Source of the DNA: an uncultured Thalassospira sp.
Lineage (GTDB): Bacteria > Pseudomonadota > Alphaproteobacteria > Rhodospirillales_A > Thalassospiraceae
Direction of reading: 5' to 3'
Assembly: GCA_946885765.1 (NCBI GenBank)
Contig: CAMPHD010000057.1
Location: forward strand, 1-12,572
Length of the DNA: 12,572 nt
The notes under the pieces were generated by a model. That model made no database searches. It was not told where the DNA came from and saw only the letters and a program-made list of their open reading frames with translations. The translations under genes and the position numbers were made by a program. Shown here one piece after another: positions 1-8,753 of this stretch; the stretch's first letter is position 1, and every line of letters begins with the position of its first letter.

Positions 1-860
1 GCGCAGCGCTGGGCGGCCACGGCAGTGTTGATGCTGGCCGCATTGGCGTCCTGCATTGTCTGGTTGGCAGCGCCCGCCTCACCCATCGAGCCGAAGGCCA
101 CGTAGGTCGTATTGATTTCGGCGCTGAGTTTGACCAGGTCGTCATCGAACGGCGTGGAAATCACCACAGCTCCGTTGCTCTGATCGATCGCCGCAAAGTG
201 GCCATCGGCGAGTTTACTGACTTCGCGCCAGCCGGGCGCGAGATTATCGGCAGGGTTGCCGCAGTAAATCGAGTTCACCATGACTCCCTTGGCAATACTG
301 GCGCGGCAGACGTCGTGGAACCGAAACTGCTGATCCTGATCGGCGGATTCGTTACCCGCCACGACGATGAGCTTGAGCGCATCATCGGATGCCGTCCAAT
401 CCAGTTGCTCGTTGGCGGCCCTCAGGACGCGGCCCACGAGTTCCGTTCCGCCGTTGGTGCGCAGCGCGAAAAGCTTCGCCGAGATCGAATCAAGATCGTC
501 GGTGAGCGGGGCATCGATGTTGACCCAGCCGTTTTCGGAATTGTGTCCATCATTGCCGTATGTCAGCAGCGCGACGCGCAGCTTCGGTGCAGGCTTGGCC
601 AAGGCGAGATCATTGACAATCTCCCACAACTTCACCTTGGCAGACTCGATCAACCCGTCCATGCTTCCGCTGGTGTCCAGACAAATCGCCAATTCGATCA
701 GACGATCGGCGGCAGGCGGCGACGGATCGGCAAGTGCGGTGAGCGAGACCTGAGATGCATGGATGGCATCGCTGGAATCGGGCGGACATGAAATAGCAGC
801 CGTCGCGCTCAGGAGCACGCTGCTGACGACGACTGGAATGGTTCGGAGTGTGGATGACAT
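1..860 (-). CDS. Secreted VWA-domain protein, 3' end outside window (partial)
   Basis: The reading frame is open without a stop from ATG at 858-860 to the window edge (286 codons). AGGAAA a few bases upstream serves as ribosome binding site. The N-terminus has a hydrophobic signal segment (about residues 8-24) ending in AAISC, so cleavage could be by signal peptidase I or, with a weak lipobox, by lipoprotein peptidase. A von Willebrand A domain begins at about residue 54: LAICLDTSGSMDG contains the metal-binding MIDAS motif DxSxS, and the later TNGGTE supplies the MIDAS threonine. LIVVAGNESADQD is the usual fourth-strand region. Such domains bind protein ligands through a divalent metal; the partner is unknown. 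The downstream part (NQTMQDANAA...) resembles the long VWA proteins I associate with Planctomycetes and Verrucomicrobia. Leucine codons are CTC 11, CTG 10, TTG 4, CTT 3, unlike the rest of the window, which suggests foreign origin. The gene lies 32 bases after the hydrolase gene on the same strand. Confidence 0.88.
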   Translation of the reverse strand, partial: MSSTLRTIPVVVSSVLLSATAAISCPPDSSDAIHASQVSLTALADPSPPAADRLIELAICLDTSGSMDGLIESAKVKLWEIVNDLALAKPAPKLRVALLTYGNDGHNSENGWVNIDAPLTDDLDSISAKLFALRTNGGTELVGRVLRAANEQLDWTASDDALKLIVVAGNESADQDQQFRFHDVCRASIAKGVMVNSIYCGNPADNLAPGWREVSKLADGHFAAIDQSNGAVVISTPFDDDLVKLSAEINTTYVAFGSMGEAGAANQTMQDANAASINTAVAAQRC

Positions 861-892
861 GGAGTTTCCTTTCGATCTTGAGTCAATGAGTT

Positions 893-1798
893 TCAATTCA
901 CAGAAGGTGCGGGTTGACGCACGAGAATATTGCGACCTTCGACGCGAATGACGATGTCGCCGTTGAGCGAGAGGACAGCCTGGCGATTCTGTGTGATGAG
1001 CGTGTGGAGCAACGCCAGATGTTCCGGGCTGCCGAAGTCGATGATTTGATCCGGCTGATCGAAATGCGGGATATGGCCGCAATCGGCAAGGATCATCTTG
1101 GTTGCAGTACCGCTGACTTTGTCGCAGATGATATGGACCTGCTCGTCGCTGCCGAACTGGTCGTCATTCCCCTGAATGACCAGAATCGGGCAGGTGATGT
1201 TGGGCAGTTCATCGACCATGTTCCAGTCGCGGAACGCCGGTAGGCGCCAGGTATCGACCCAGGCGCGAAACACGGCATCGGTCTGGAAGAAATGATGGCG
1301 TTCAAGTTTTGATTTCCAGTCAGTCTTGGCATAGATCGATGCCGCTTCGTTGATCCCGGCAATCGTGACGTCCTCGACAAAAACATGTGCGGCTTCGCTG
1401 ATGACGGCCCGGACATTGTTTGGGAATCGGGCAGCATATTTAAGCGCGATGGTGGCACCGTCGCTATGCCCAAACAGGATCGGGCGATCAAGGCCAAGTT
1501 CGCCGATCAGGCCGTGCAGATAGATGTCGGTTTCCGTGTTGTGGAAATCGACGGGACGGGGAATATCGTCCGGGCCGTGCGGATCGGATTTGCCATGCCC
1601 GCGTCGTTCGTAAACAACCACTTGATGTTCTGTTGCAGTGGCAAGTTTGGCCGGGAAGTCCCGCCACATGCGGATGGTGCCGAGTGCCTCGTGCAAGAAC
1701 AGGATCGTTGGTGCATCGGGCCTGACATTGGTCGGTATGATCCGCTGACAGGACAGGCTGATGTCATCCACGGTAACGTAGAAATTCTCGTTTTGCAT
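893..1798 (-). CDS. Alpha/beta hydrolase with replaced C-terminus (probable gene fusion)
   Basis: The 301-residue protein has an alpha/beta-hydrolase fold. LFLHEALG (34-40) gives the oxyanion-hole turn and YERRGHGKSD (63-72) the second conserved turn. Ser112 in GHSDG is the nucleophile, Asp213 in GNDDQFG the acid and His242 in CGHIPHFDQPDQ the base. No signal peptide is seen, so it is probably a cytoplasmic esterase or related hydrolase; the substrate is unknown. Family members normally finish soon after the histidine with one helix of about 15 residues. Here residues up to about 254 fit the family, but residues 255-301 (GSPEHLALLHTL... to ...QPAPSVN) do not, and they use CTC for 5 of 7 leucines against about 1 of 15 in the core. 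The tail therefore looks like the 3' end of another gene joined near 1036-1050. The start at 1796-1798 has only a weak ribosome binding site (CGGAC). The triad is complete, but loss of the last helix could harm folding. Confidence 0.82.
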   Translation of the reverse strand: MQNENFYVTVDDISLSCQRIIPTNVRPDAPTILFLHEALGTIRMWRDFPAKLATATEHQVVVYERRGHGKSDPHGPDDIPRPVDFHNTETDIYLHGLIGELGLDRPILFGHSDGATIALKYAARFPNNVRAVISEAAHVFVEDVTIAGINEAASIYAKTDWKSKLERHHFFQTDAVFRAWVDTWRLPAFRDWNMVDELPNITCPILVIQGNDDQFGSDEQVHIICDKVSGTATKMILADCGHIPHFDQPDQIIDFGSPEHLALLHTLITQNRQAVLSLNGDIVIRVEGRNILVRQPAPSVN

Positions 1799-1806
1799 GA
1801 TATGTC

Positions 1807-1818
1807 CGATTTATCGGT
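1807..1818. repeat. Short palindrome in the hydrolase 5' leader
   Basis: CCGAT and ATCGG form perfect 5-base arms around TT, about 10-20 bases upstream of the hydrolase start codon. It could be a small operator or a weak leader hairpin, but it is short enough to be chance. Confidence 0.3.
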
Positions 1819-1853
1819 AATTTAGTGCGTAAATGTTGAATTGGATAATGGAC

Positions 1854-1884
1854 AAAAAAACAGGGCCCGGCAAGTGCCGGGCCC
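1854..1884 (-). terminator. Intrinsic terminator after the aminotransferase gene
   Basis: A perfect 9-base-pair GC stem (1863-1871 GGGCCCGGC with 1876-1884 GCCGGGCCC) closes a 4-base loop. Read on the minus strand, it is followed after TG by seven T residues (1854-1860). It lies 30 bases past the aminotransferase stop codon and separates that gene from the hydrolase gene, so the two are probably separate transcription units. Confidence 0.92.
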
Positions 1885-1914
1885 CAACGAATTTCTGGTG
1901 ATCGAAAAACCAGC

Positions 1915-3198
<1,284 letters not shown>

Positions 3199-3301
3199 TC
3201 AAGGCAGTTTCGCGCCTTTTGCGGGTTCTTTGGGATGAAATTGGCCGGGAGTGGCTCCTGATCCGAAAAGCATGATGTGCTAACGCGGCAAATCGATACC
3301 T

Positions 3302-3316
3302 GTTCCTGCAATTTTC
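3302..3316. promoter_or_regulatory. Possible degenerate LexA box upstream of uvrB
   Basis: The alphaproteobacterial SOS box is GTTC, seven bases, GTTC. Here GTTC is followed after seven bases by TTTC, one mismatch from consensus. It is the only near-match I found between the two divergent genes. It lies about 110 bases before the uvrB start, rather far from the proposed promoter, so it is a weak call. Confidence 0.25.
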
Positions 3317-3328
3317 ATCCTGACGTCT

Positions 3329-3357
3329 CCTGACAACTACTGACAGCAGTTGTCAGG
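3329..3357. promoter_or_regulatory. Inverted repeat with phased TGAC boxes upstream of uvrB
   Basis: CCTGACAACT and AGTTGTCAGG are perfect 10-base arms around a 9-base spacer. TGAC also occurs as direct copies at 3321, 3331 and 3341, exactly one helical turn apart, with an inverted copy in the right arm. The block ends just before the proposed -35 element of uvrB, so a dimeric activator or repressor site is plausible. The lack of a T-run argues against a terminator. Confidence 0.55.
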
Positions 3358-3364
3358 GCGGGGG

Positions 3365-3392
3365 TTGCGATGTTGTCGCGGTGGCCTATAAC
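3365..3392 (+). promoter_or_regulatory. Putative uvrB promoter
   Basis: TTGCGA at 3365-3370 and TATAAC at 3387-3392 are spaced by 16 bases and resemble -35 and -10 elements. Transcription would start near 3399, downstream of the GTG at 3381 and upstream of the ATG at 3423. This supports the ATG as the uvrB start. Confidence 0.45.
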
Positions 3393-3422
3393 TATGGTCA
3401 TGTCCAAAAAGGGATCAGTTCG

Positions 3423-5570
3423 ATGAATGCGCCGATGTATGGCTTACCGGAATTCTTGCTGAAACGTCGTCCGCCGGTCGCAGGATCGCGGGAATTCAAA
3501 CTGGTGACCGATTACCAGCCCGCAGGCGATCAGCCAAAGGCGATTGCCGAACTGATGGGCGGGATCGATAGCGAAGAACGCGATCAGGTGCTGCTAGGCG
3601 TGACCGGCTCGGGCAAGACCTTTACCATGGCCAATATCATTGCCAAAACGCAGCGCCCTGCCCTTGTTCTTGCGCCGAACAAGACGCTGGCAGCACAGCT
3701 TTATTCCGAAATGAAGGCGTTTTTTCCGGAAAACGCGGTCGAGTATTTCGTATCCTATTACGACTATTACCAGCCCGAAGCCTATATCCCGCGTTCAGAC
3801 ACCTATATCGAAAAAGACAGTTCGATCAACGAACAGATCGACCGGATGCGCCATGCGGCAACGCGCGCCATTCTGGAGCGTAATGACTGTATCATTGTGG
3901 CGTCGGTTTCGTGCATTTACGGTATCGGTGCGGTTGAAACCTACCTTGAAATGACCCAGCGGATTGCAGCTGGCGATGAGGTTGATCGCAATCAGATCAT
4001 GAAGCGGCTGGTCGAGCTGCAATATACCCGCAACGACGCCGCATTTTCGCGCGGGACATTCCGGGTGCGTGGTGACGTTCTGGAAATCTTCCCGGCCCAC
4101 GCCGAGGACCGCGCATGGCGCGTTTCAATGTTTGGTGACGAGGTCGAGGAATTGACCGAGTTCGATCCGTTGACCGGGCATAAATTTGCCTCCATGGACT
4201 CGGTCACCGTCTATGCCAATTCGCACCACGTCACCCCGCGCCCGACATTGGTGCAGGCCATGACGGGCATCAAAAAGGAACTGAAAGACCGGCTGGCGCA
4301 GTTCCAGCAGGAGGGCAAGCTTCTGGCGGCCGAGCGGATCGAACAGCGAACGATGTTCGATCTGGAAATGATGGAAACGGTCGGGCATTGCAAAGGAATT
4401 GAAAACTATTCCCGCTGGCTTTCGGGTCGTAATCCCGGCGAGCCGCCGCCGACATTGTTTGAATATCTGCCGGAAAATGCATTGCTGTTTGTTGATGAAA
4501 GTCACGTTGCCGTGCCGCAGATCGGTGGCATGTTCAGGGGCGACTATAATCGCAAATTTACTCTGGCAGAACATGGCTTCCGCCTGCCGAGTTGCGTGGA
4601 TAACCGTCCGCTGAAATTCGAGGAATGGGAAGCCATGCGCCCGCAAAGCGTGTTTGTGTCGGCAACGCCGGGCAACTGGGAAATGGAACGCACCGGCGGT
4701 GTGTTTGCCGAACAGGTCATCCGCCCCACCGGCCTGATTGACCCGGTCTGTATTATCCGCCCGGTTGAAACGCAGGTCGATGACCTGCTGGCGGAGGCAA
4801 AGGAATGTGCGGCGAAGGGGCAGCGTATTCTGGTTACGACGCTGACCAAGCGCATGGCCGAGGATTTGACCGAATACCTGCATGAACATGGTGTGCGGGT
4901 CCGGTATCTGCATTCGGATATCGATACGCTGGAACGCATCGAGATCATTCGTGATCTGAGGCTTGGCGTGTTTGATGTTCTGGTCGGGATCAACCTTCTC
5001 CGTGAAGGTCTGGACATCCCGGAATGTGCGCTTGTGGCCATTCTGGATGCGGACAAGGAAGGTTTCTTGCGGTCGAAAACGTCGCTGGTACAGACCATCG
5101 GGCGTGCGGCGCGTAACATTGATGGCCGGGTCCTGCTTTATGCCGACAAGATGACGGACAGTCTGGAATATGCGATTGGTGAAACCAACCGCCGCCGCGA
5201 AAAACAGATTGCCTATAACGAGGCCAACGGCATCACACCGGAATCAGTGCGCAGCAAAATCCGCGATGTTTTGGAAAGCGTTGCCGAGCATGATTACGTC
5301 ACGGTCGATACCGGCGTTTCGGGCGATGTCCTGATCGGGCATAATCTGCGTGCGCATATCGAAGACCTTGAAAAACGGATGCGCGAAGCCGCCGGTAACC
5401 TTGAGTTCGAAGAAGCAGCACGCCTGCGTGACGAGATCAAGCGGCTGGAAGATCAGGAACTTGGTCTTGCCGATGCGGGGCCGATGGCGCGCAGCATCGG
5501 TACCGTCGGGCCGGGATCGAAATCGGCCAACAAGCCGAAATACAAAGGACGTCGGCGCAGCGGCCCCTGA
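3423..5570 (+). CDS. uvrB: Excinuclease ABC subunit B (UvrB)
   Basis: UvrB is the damage-verifying, ATP-dependent subunit of nucleotide excision repair. It is loaded by UvrA and recruits UvrC for incision. The 715-residue protein carries Walker A GVTGSGKT (59-66), the aromatic beta-hairpin [12 protein letters not shown] (112-123) that inserts into [10 protein letters not shown] (161-167), the DEAD-like box VDESH (357-361), helicase motif [11 protein letters not shown] (557-565), and a C-terminal UVR motif (about 643-676) that contacts UvrC. The basic tail [10 protein letters not shown] ends the protein. I chose ATG 3423 because AAGGGA lies 8 bases upstream. The in-frame GTG at 3381 would add 14 residues, but it has no good ribosome binding site and lies before the likely transcription start. 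All key motifs are intact. The gene is monocistronic, with a terminator directly behind it. Confidence 0.97.
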   Translation: MNAPMYGLPEFLLKRRPPVAGSREFKLVTDYQPAGDQPKAIAELMGGIDSEERDQVLLGVTGSGKTFTMANIIAKTQRPALVLAPNKTLAAQLYSEMKAFFPENAVEYFVSYYDYYQPEAYIPRSDTYIEKDSSINEQIDRMRHAATRAILERNDCIIVASVSCIYGIGAVETYLEMTQRIAAGDEVDRNQIMKRLVELQYTRNDAAFSRGTFRVRGDVLEIFPAHAEDRAWRVSMFGDEVEELTEFDPLTGHKFASMDSVTVYANSHHVTPRPTLVQAMTGIKKELKDRLAQFQQEGKLLAAERIEQRTMFDLEMMETVGHCKGIENYSRWLSGRNPGEPPPTLFEYLPENALLFVDESHVAVPQIGGMFRGDYNRKFTLAEHGFRLPSCVDNRPLKFEEWEAMRPQSVFVSATPGNWEMERTGGVFAEQVIRPTGLIDPVCIIRPVETQVDDLLAEAKECAAKGQRILVTTLTKRMAEDLTEYLHEHGVRVRYLHSDIDTLERIEIIRDLRLGVFDVLVGINLLREGLDIPECALVAILDADKEGFLRSKTSLVQTIGRAARNIDGRVLLYADKMTDSLEYAIGETNRRREKQIAYNEANGITPESVRSKIRDVLESVAEHDYVTVDTGVSGDVLIGHNLRAHIEDLEKRMREAAGNLEFEEAARLRDEIKRLEDQELGLADAGPMARSIGTVGPGSKSANKPKYKGRRRSGP

Positions 5571-5594
5571 TTTGCTGTAATGTTGATTGACGAA

Positions 5595-5640
5595 AACAAG
5601 GCCCGGAACACTCTCAGGTTTCGGGCCTTGTTGGTTTTTC
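5595..5640 (+). terminator. Bidirectional intrinsic terminator between uvrB and msrP
   Basis: The arms 5595-5609 and 5618-5632 pair over 15 bases (one G-U pair) around an 8-base loop, with a core of AACAAGGCCCG against CGGGCCTTGTT. On the plus strand the stem is followed by GG and five T residues. On the minus strand four T residues follow, so it can also end msrP transcripts. It lies between convergent stop codons. Confidence 0.9.
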
Positions 5641-5660
5641 CGAGTGGTTGGGAAGGACAA

Positions 5661-6629
5661 TTACATGAACAGCTTTTCGTCTTCCATGCCCTTGTAAAGG
5701 TCGGCGACATATTCCTCGTAGCCGTTATAAAGCTGTGTCGGGACTTCCTCGCCGGTGGTCAGCAGGCGTTCCTGTGCCTGGCTCCAGCGCGGGTGGGGGA
5801 CTTTGGGGTTCACGTTGGCCCAGAAGCCATATTCAGTGTCAGCAAGCTGCTCCCAATAACTGACCGGGCGCTTGTCGGTAAAGGTGAAGCGCACAATCGA
5901 TTTGATGTTCTTGAAGCCGTATTTCCATGGTGTGATCAGACGCAGTGGCGCACCGTTCTGTTTGGGCATCGGTTCGCCGTAGATACCTGTTCCGATCATG
6001 GCAAGTTCGTTGGTGGCTTCCTCGATGGTCAGGCCTTCGATATAGGGCCACGGATACCAGAACTGCCGCAGACCGGGCATGGTGTCTTTCTGGCTGGCGG
6101 TTTCCATTTCGATGTATTTGGCACCCGATAGCGGCTTGGCATAATCGACAAGCGCCTTCATCGGGAAACCGGTCCAGGGCACGGTCATCGCCCAGGCTTC
6201 GACACAGCGGAAACGATAAACGCGTTCTTCAAGCGGCATCTTGCGGACCAGATCGTCAAAGTCGATTTCAATCGGCTTTTCGACCATGCCGTCAATCTTG
6301 ACCGTCCATGGGCGGATCTTCATGGCCTGTGCGGCTTCGGATATGAATTTGTGCGATCCGAATTCATAGAAGTTGTTATAGGTCAGCGCCTTGGATTTAT
6401 CGGTGATCGCGCGATCAACAACATAAGCCGGATTACGCATTGCCGGATAAAGATTGGCGGTTGGATCGGATCCCTGAGCCAGTGCACGACCGATCGGCAG
6501 ACTGGTTGCTGCTGCGCCGATGGAGCCTGCGGCAATGCCTTTCAGGAACTGGCGGCGATTTCGGTAAACGGATTCCGGGGTCACATCGCGTTCGGCGATT
6601 TCCCAACCCTTCTTGCGGCGTATCAGCAT
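5661..6629 (-). CDS. msrP: Protein-methionine-sulfoxide reductase catalytic subunit MsrP
   Basis: MsrP (formerly YedY) is a periplasmic molybdopterin enzyme of the sulfite-oxidase fold that reduces methionine sulfoxide in oxidised envelope proteins. The 322-residue protein has a Tat signal: RNRRQFLK (23-30) with the twin arginines 25-26, a hydrophobic stretch to about 44, and a likely cut after ALA (49-51). Cys142 in YRFRCVEAWAMTVPW is the molybdenum ligand. GEPMPKQNGAPLRLITPWKYGFK is the family core, and the C-terminal motif SYWEQLADTEYGFWANVNP is typical. Length and N-terminal MLIRRKKGWEI match the family. The start has a strong GGAGGG (6634-6639). The usual partner msrQ, a haem membrane protein that feeds electrons, is not adjacent: downstream lies a terminator and convergent uvrB, and upstream a divergent regulator. 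It may be elsewhere in the genome. Confidence 0.95.
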   Translation of the reverse strand: MLIRRKKGWEIAERDVTPESVYRNRRQFLKGIAAGSIGAAATSLPIGRALAQGSDPTANLYPAMRNPAYVVDRAITDKSKALTYNNFYEFGSHKFISEAAQAMKIRPWTVKIDGMVEKPIEIDFDDLVRKMPLEERVYRFRCVEAWAMTVPWTGFPMKALVDYAKPLSGAKYIEMETASQKDTMPGLRQFWYPWPYIEGLTIEEATNELAMIGTGIYGEPMPKQNGAPLRLITPWKYGFKNIKSIVRFTFTDKRPVSYWEQLADTEYGFWANVNPKVPHPRWSQAQERLLTTGEEVPTQLYNGYEEYVADLYKGMEDEKLFM

Positions 6630-6810
6630 CTAACCCTCCAATCTGGCATATTCCCAATGTCTAAGGAAAAGGTACTTCGGGCAAGTAACGCCTCGGTGAG
6701 GGGGCGGTGAAGCCGGAATTTCATCCGAAACGGTCATTGGTACGCTTTGTCCTGCATACGATAGCAAAATCGCAACGGATTGATCGTGCCAGATGATCGG
6801 TTGCAGGGTA

Positions 6811-6833
6811 TTATGATCATAAATCAAACGATC
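6811..6833. promoter_or_regulatory. Putative operator in the msrP/lysR divergent region
   Basis: TTATGATCATAA (6811-6822) is a perfect 12-base palindrome. It overlaps GATCATAAAT (6815-6824), followed by ATCAAACGATC (6823-6833). GATCATAAAT recurs ahead of the downstream operon (7778-7787). The site is 47-69 bases before the regulator's start codon, the usual place for an autoregulatory LysR site, although msrP control cannot be excluded. Confidence 0.5.
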
Positions 6834-6879
6834 CGGCTGACAGGATCGACGATGCAGTATCTGTTCAGGGAACGAAACC

Positions 6880-7773
6880 GTGTTTGAATTCAAGGATATC
6901 GAGATTTTACAGGACATCGTGAAGGCAGGTGGCTTTCGCGCGGCGGCTCAGAAATACGATCTGTCCCAGTCGGCGATTTCATCGCGGGTTTCGGCACTTG
7001 AGAAAAAGCTGGGCATCATGCTGTTTGACCGGTCCAATCGGCAGGTGCGTTTGACGGCGGCAGGTCTTCGGTTTCTTGAAGAAGCGCAGCGTTTATCGCG
7101 CGCACGCGATCGTATCTGGCAGGAATTGACCCATCCGGGGGAATTAAGCGGCACGGTTCGTATCGGTGTGGCGGAGACCATCGTTCATACGATCCTGACC
7201 GATATGTTGAACAAGCTGAAAGACGATTACCCGAAAGTCCGTTTCGAGCTGTCGGTAGATACATCCGGCCAGTTGGCAATGACCATGGCCGACGATGCGC
7301 TTGACGTCGCAATTATGTTGCGGGAATCGGTGCCGCAGGGCGCGGTTGCCGCCGCCCTTAAGCCGGTTCAACTGGGCTGGTATTGCACCGGATCGATGGA
7401 ATTGCCCGATCATCCAATGTCGCTGGCAAAGCTTGCCGAGCATGCAATTGTCACCTTCCCGAAGGGAACCCCCCCGTTTCGCGAGGTCGAAAGCATCTTC
7501 TCGGCACCCGATATTTCGCCGCCTGCATTACATGGATCGGCGTCACTTTCGACCGTAAAACACCTTGTCGGCGGAGGTTTCGGGATCGGTGTTCTGCCAT
7601 CCCTGATGGTCACAAATTCCGTTTGGGATGAACATATTAAGGCAATCCCGGTGCAGGAAGAAGCCCGGCTGACCGACCTTCATTTCGTGATCAGTTACTA
7701 CCCCGAACGCAACCGTGAAATAGGCGAGGCAGTGATCGAGGCAGCCAGATTGTTCGATCAAACTGATCGTTAA
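6880..7773 (+). CDS. LysR-family transcriptional regulator
   Basis: The 297-residue protein has the LysR layout. A winged helix-turn-helix occupies residues 1-60 (GGFRAAAQKYDLSQSAISSRVSALEKKLGIMLFDR), followed by a linker helix (about 62-85) and a periplasmic-binding-like effector domain starting at GTVRIGVAETIVHTIL (about 90). VKHLVGGGFGIGVLPSLMV is the typical effector-domain segment near residue 230. Translation starts at GTG 6880, supported by AGGGAA about 8 bases upstream. It is transcribed towards the DUF1445-TRAP operon 89 bases downstream and probably senses that pathway's substrate or intermediate. Divergent msrP is an alternative target. The effector is not predictable from sequence. 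Confidence 0.93.
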   Translation: MFEFKDIEILQDIVKAGGFRAAAQKYDLSQSAISSRVSALEKKLGIMLFDRSNRQVRLTAAGLRFLEEAQRLSRARDRIWQELTHPGELSGTVRIGVAETIVHTILTDMLNKLKDDYPKVRFELSVDTSGQLAMTMADDALDVAIMLRESVPQGAVAAALKPVQLGWYCTGSMELPDHPMSLAKLAEHAIVTFPKGTPPFREVESIFSAPDISPPALHGSASLSTVKHLVGGGFGIGVLPSLMVTNSVWDEHIKAIPVQEEARLTDLHFVISYYPERNREIGEAVIEAARLFDQTDR

Positions 7774-7809
7774 ATTAGATCATAAATTGACAAAAATGAT
7801 TTCTTGACA
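7755..7809 (+). promoter_or_regulatory. Putative promoter and operator of the DUF1445-TRAP operon
   Basis: CGATCA-AAC-TGATCG (7755-7769) is an inverted repeat overlapping the end of the regulator gene. GATCATAAAT (7778-7787) repeats the motif found before the regulator itself. Two perfect TTGACA elements follow at 7787-7792 and 7804-7809, 17 bases apart end to start, either of which could be a -35 box. No convincing -10 hexamer stands at the ideal spacing, as expected for an activator-dependent promoter. Confidence 0.5.
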
Positions 7810-7862
7810 AGATCGGTTGAGTTTCTCAAGCTTGTTGCGAGGCTGAGAACAGGACCGAATAA

Positions 7863-8714
7863 ATGAACGCGACAAAAAGCGCACCTTGTTCCCCGACGAC
7901 CGTTTCGGAATCTGCATCGACGATATCGCCGCTGGCTTTGCGCCACGCAATCCGTTTCGGGAAACATCGGGGCACCACTACCGGATATGCATCCGGCTAT
8001 TTGCAGGGCAATCTTGCGATTCTGCCGGCAAGCTATGCCGACGAGTTCCTTAAATTTTGTGCCAAGAACCCGAAATCATGCCCTTTGATCGGCATGTCTG
8101 AACCGGGGGCGCCGTATATCCCGGAACTTGGCGCCGATCTTGACATTCGCACCGATCTGCCGGGTTATCGCGTGTTTCGCGGGACGACTGATTTTGACAG
8201 TGTTTCCGATCTGAACGCGATCTGGCGCGATGACCTTGTGGTCTTTGTTCTGGGCTGTTCATTTTCGTTTGAGGCAGCGATTACGCGCAGTGGTGTGCCG
8301 CTACGTCATATGGATGCCAACCGGAACGTTCCGATGTATGTGACCAATATCGCCACCACCCCGGCTGGGCGTTTCCATGGCCCGCTGGTGGTTTCGATGC
8401 GGTCGTTCAAACCATCCGATGCCATCCGTGCCATCCTTTATTCTGATCGTTATCGCCTGGCGCATGGTGCGCCGGTTCATATTGGCGATCCGGCCAGCAT
8501 TGGCATTTCCGATCTCATGAAGCCGGACTTCGGCGACGAGCCTGTCGTGGACGAGGGGGATATCCCGGTTTTCTGGGCCTGTGGCGTTACGCCGCAAATG
8601 GCGATCCGCAATGTTTTGCCGGACCTTGCCATCACGCATGAACCCGGTCTGATGCTGGTGACGGATGTCCTGGCAGAAGCCGCGGAATTTTCACTACAGA
8701 CAAAGACCGCCTGA
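7863..8714 (+). CDS. DUF1445 / D-glutamate cyclase-family putative hydro-lyase
   Basis: The 283-residue protein is a full-length member of the family called DUF1445, UPF0317 or putative hydro-lyase, named after D-glutamate cyclase, which turns D-glutamate into 5-oxo-D-proline. Conserved blocks in order are HAIRFGKHRGTTTGYA (28-43), DLPGYRVF (98-105), LGCSFSFEAAI (130-140), GRFHGPLVVSMR (169-180), HGAPVHIGDP (201-210), FWACGVTPQ (237-245) and ITHEPGLMLVTD (258-269). A 20-residue Ser/Thr-rich leader precedes the domain but is not hydrophobic, so a cytoplasmic location is likely. AGGA lies 8 bases before the ATG. It is the first gene of the operon behind the LysR regulator and is followed after 39 bases by the TRAP binding protein, which suggests that it acts on the imported compound or its first product. 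Bacterial members are mostly uncharacterised, so the substrate is open. Confidence 0.9.
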   Translation: MNATKSAPCSPTTVSESASTISPLALRHAIRFGKHRGTTTGYASGYLQGNLAILPASYADEFLKFCAKNPKSCPLIGMSEPGAPYIPELGADLDIRTDLPGYRVFRGTTDFDSVSDLNAIWRDDLVVFVLGCSFSFEAAITRSGVPLRHMDANRNVPMYVTNIATTPAGRFHGPLVVSMRSFKPSDAIRAILYSDRYRLAHGAPVHIGDPASIGISDLMKPDFGDEPVVDEGDIPVFWACGVTPQMAIRNVLPDLAITHEPGLMLVTDVLAEAAEFSLQTKTA

Positions 8715-8753
8715 AATCACAAATAAAACCTAGCTATCAGAGAGGACCATCTC

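Noticed and set aside
198..791. A 197-codon plus-strand open frame
   Set aside because: It lies wholly opposite the VWA gene, whose minus-strand frame has a clear signal peptide and MIDAS motif; the plus-strand translation shows no domain.
3381..3422. Upstream GTG start for uvrB
   Set aside because: No well-placed ribosome binding site, and it overlaps the probable promoter; ATG 3423 has AAGGGA at good spacing.
4125..4913. A 262-codon minus-strand open frame
   Set aside because: It is antisense to conserved uvrB motifs, rich in His, Arg and Gln, and without domain features.
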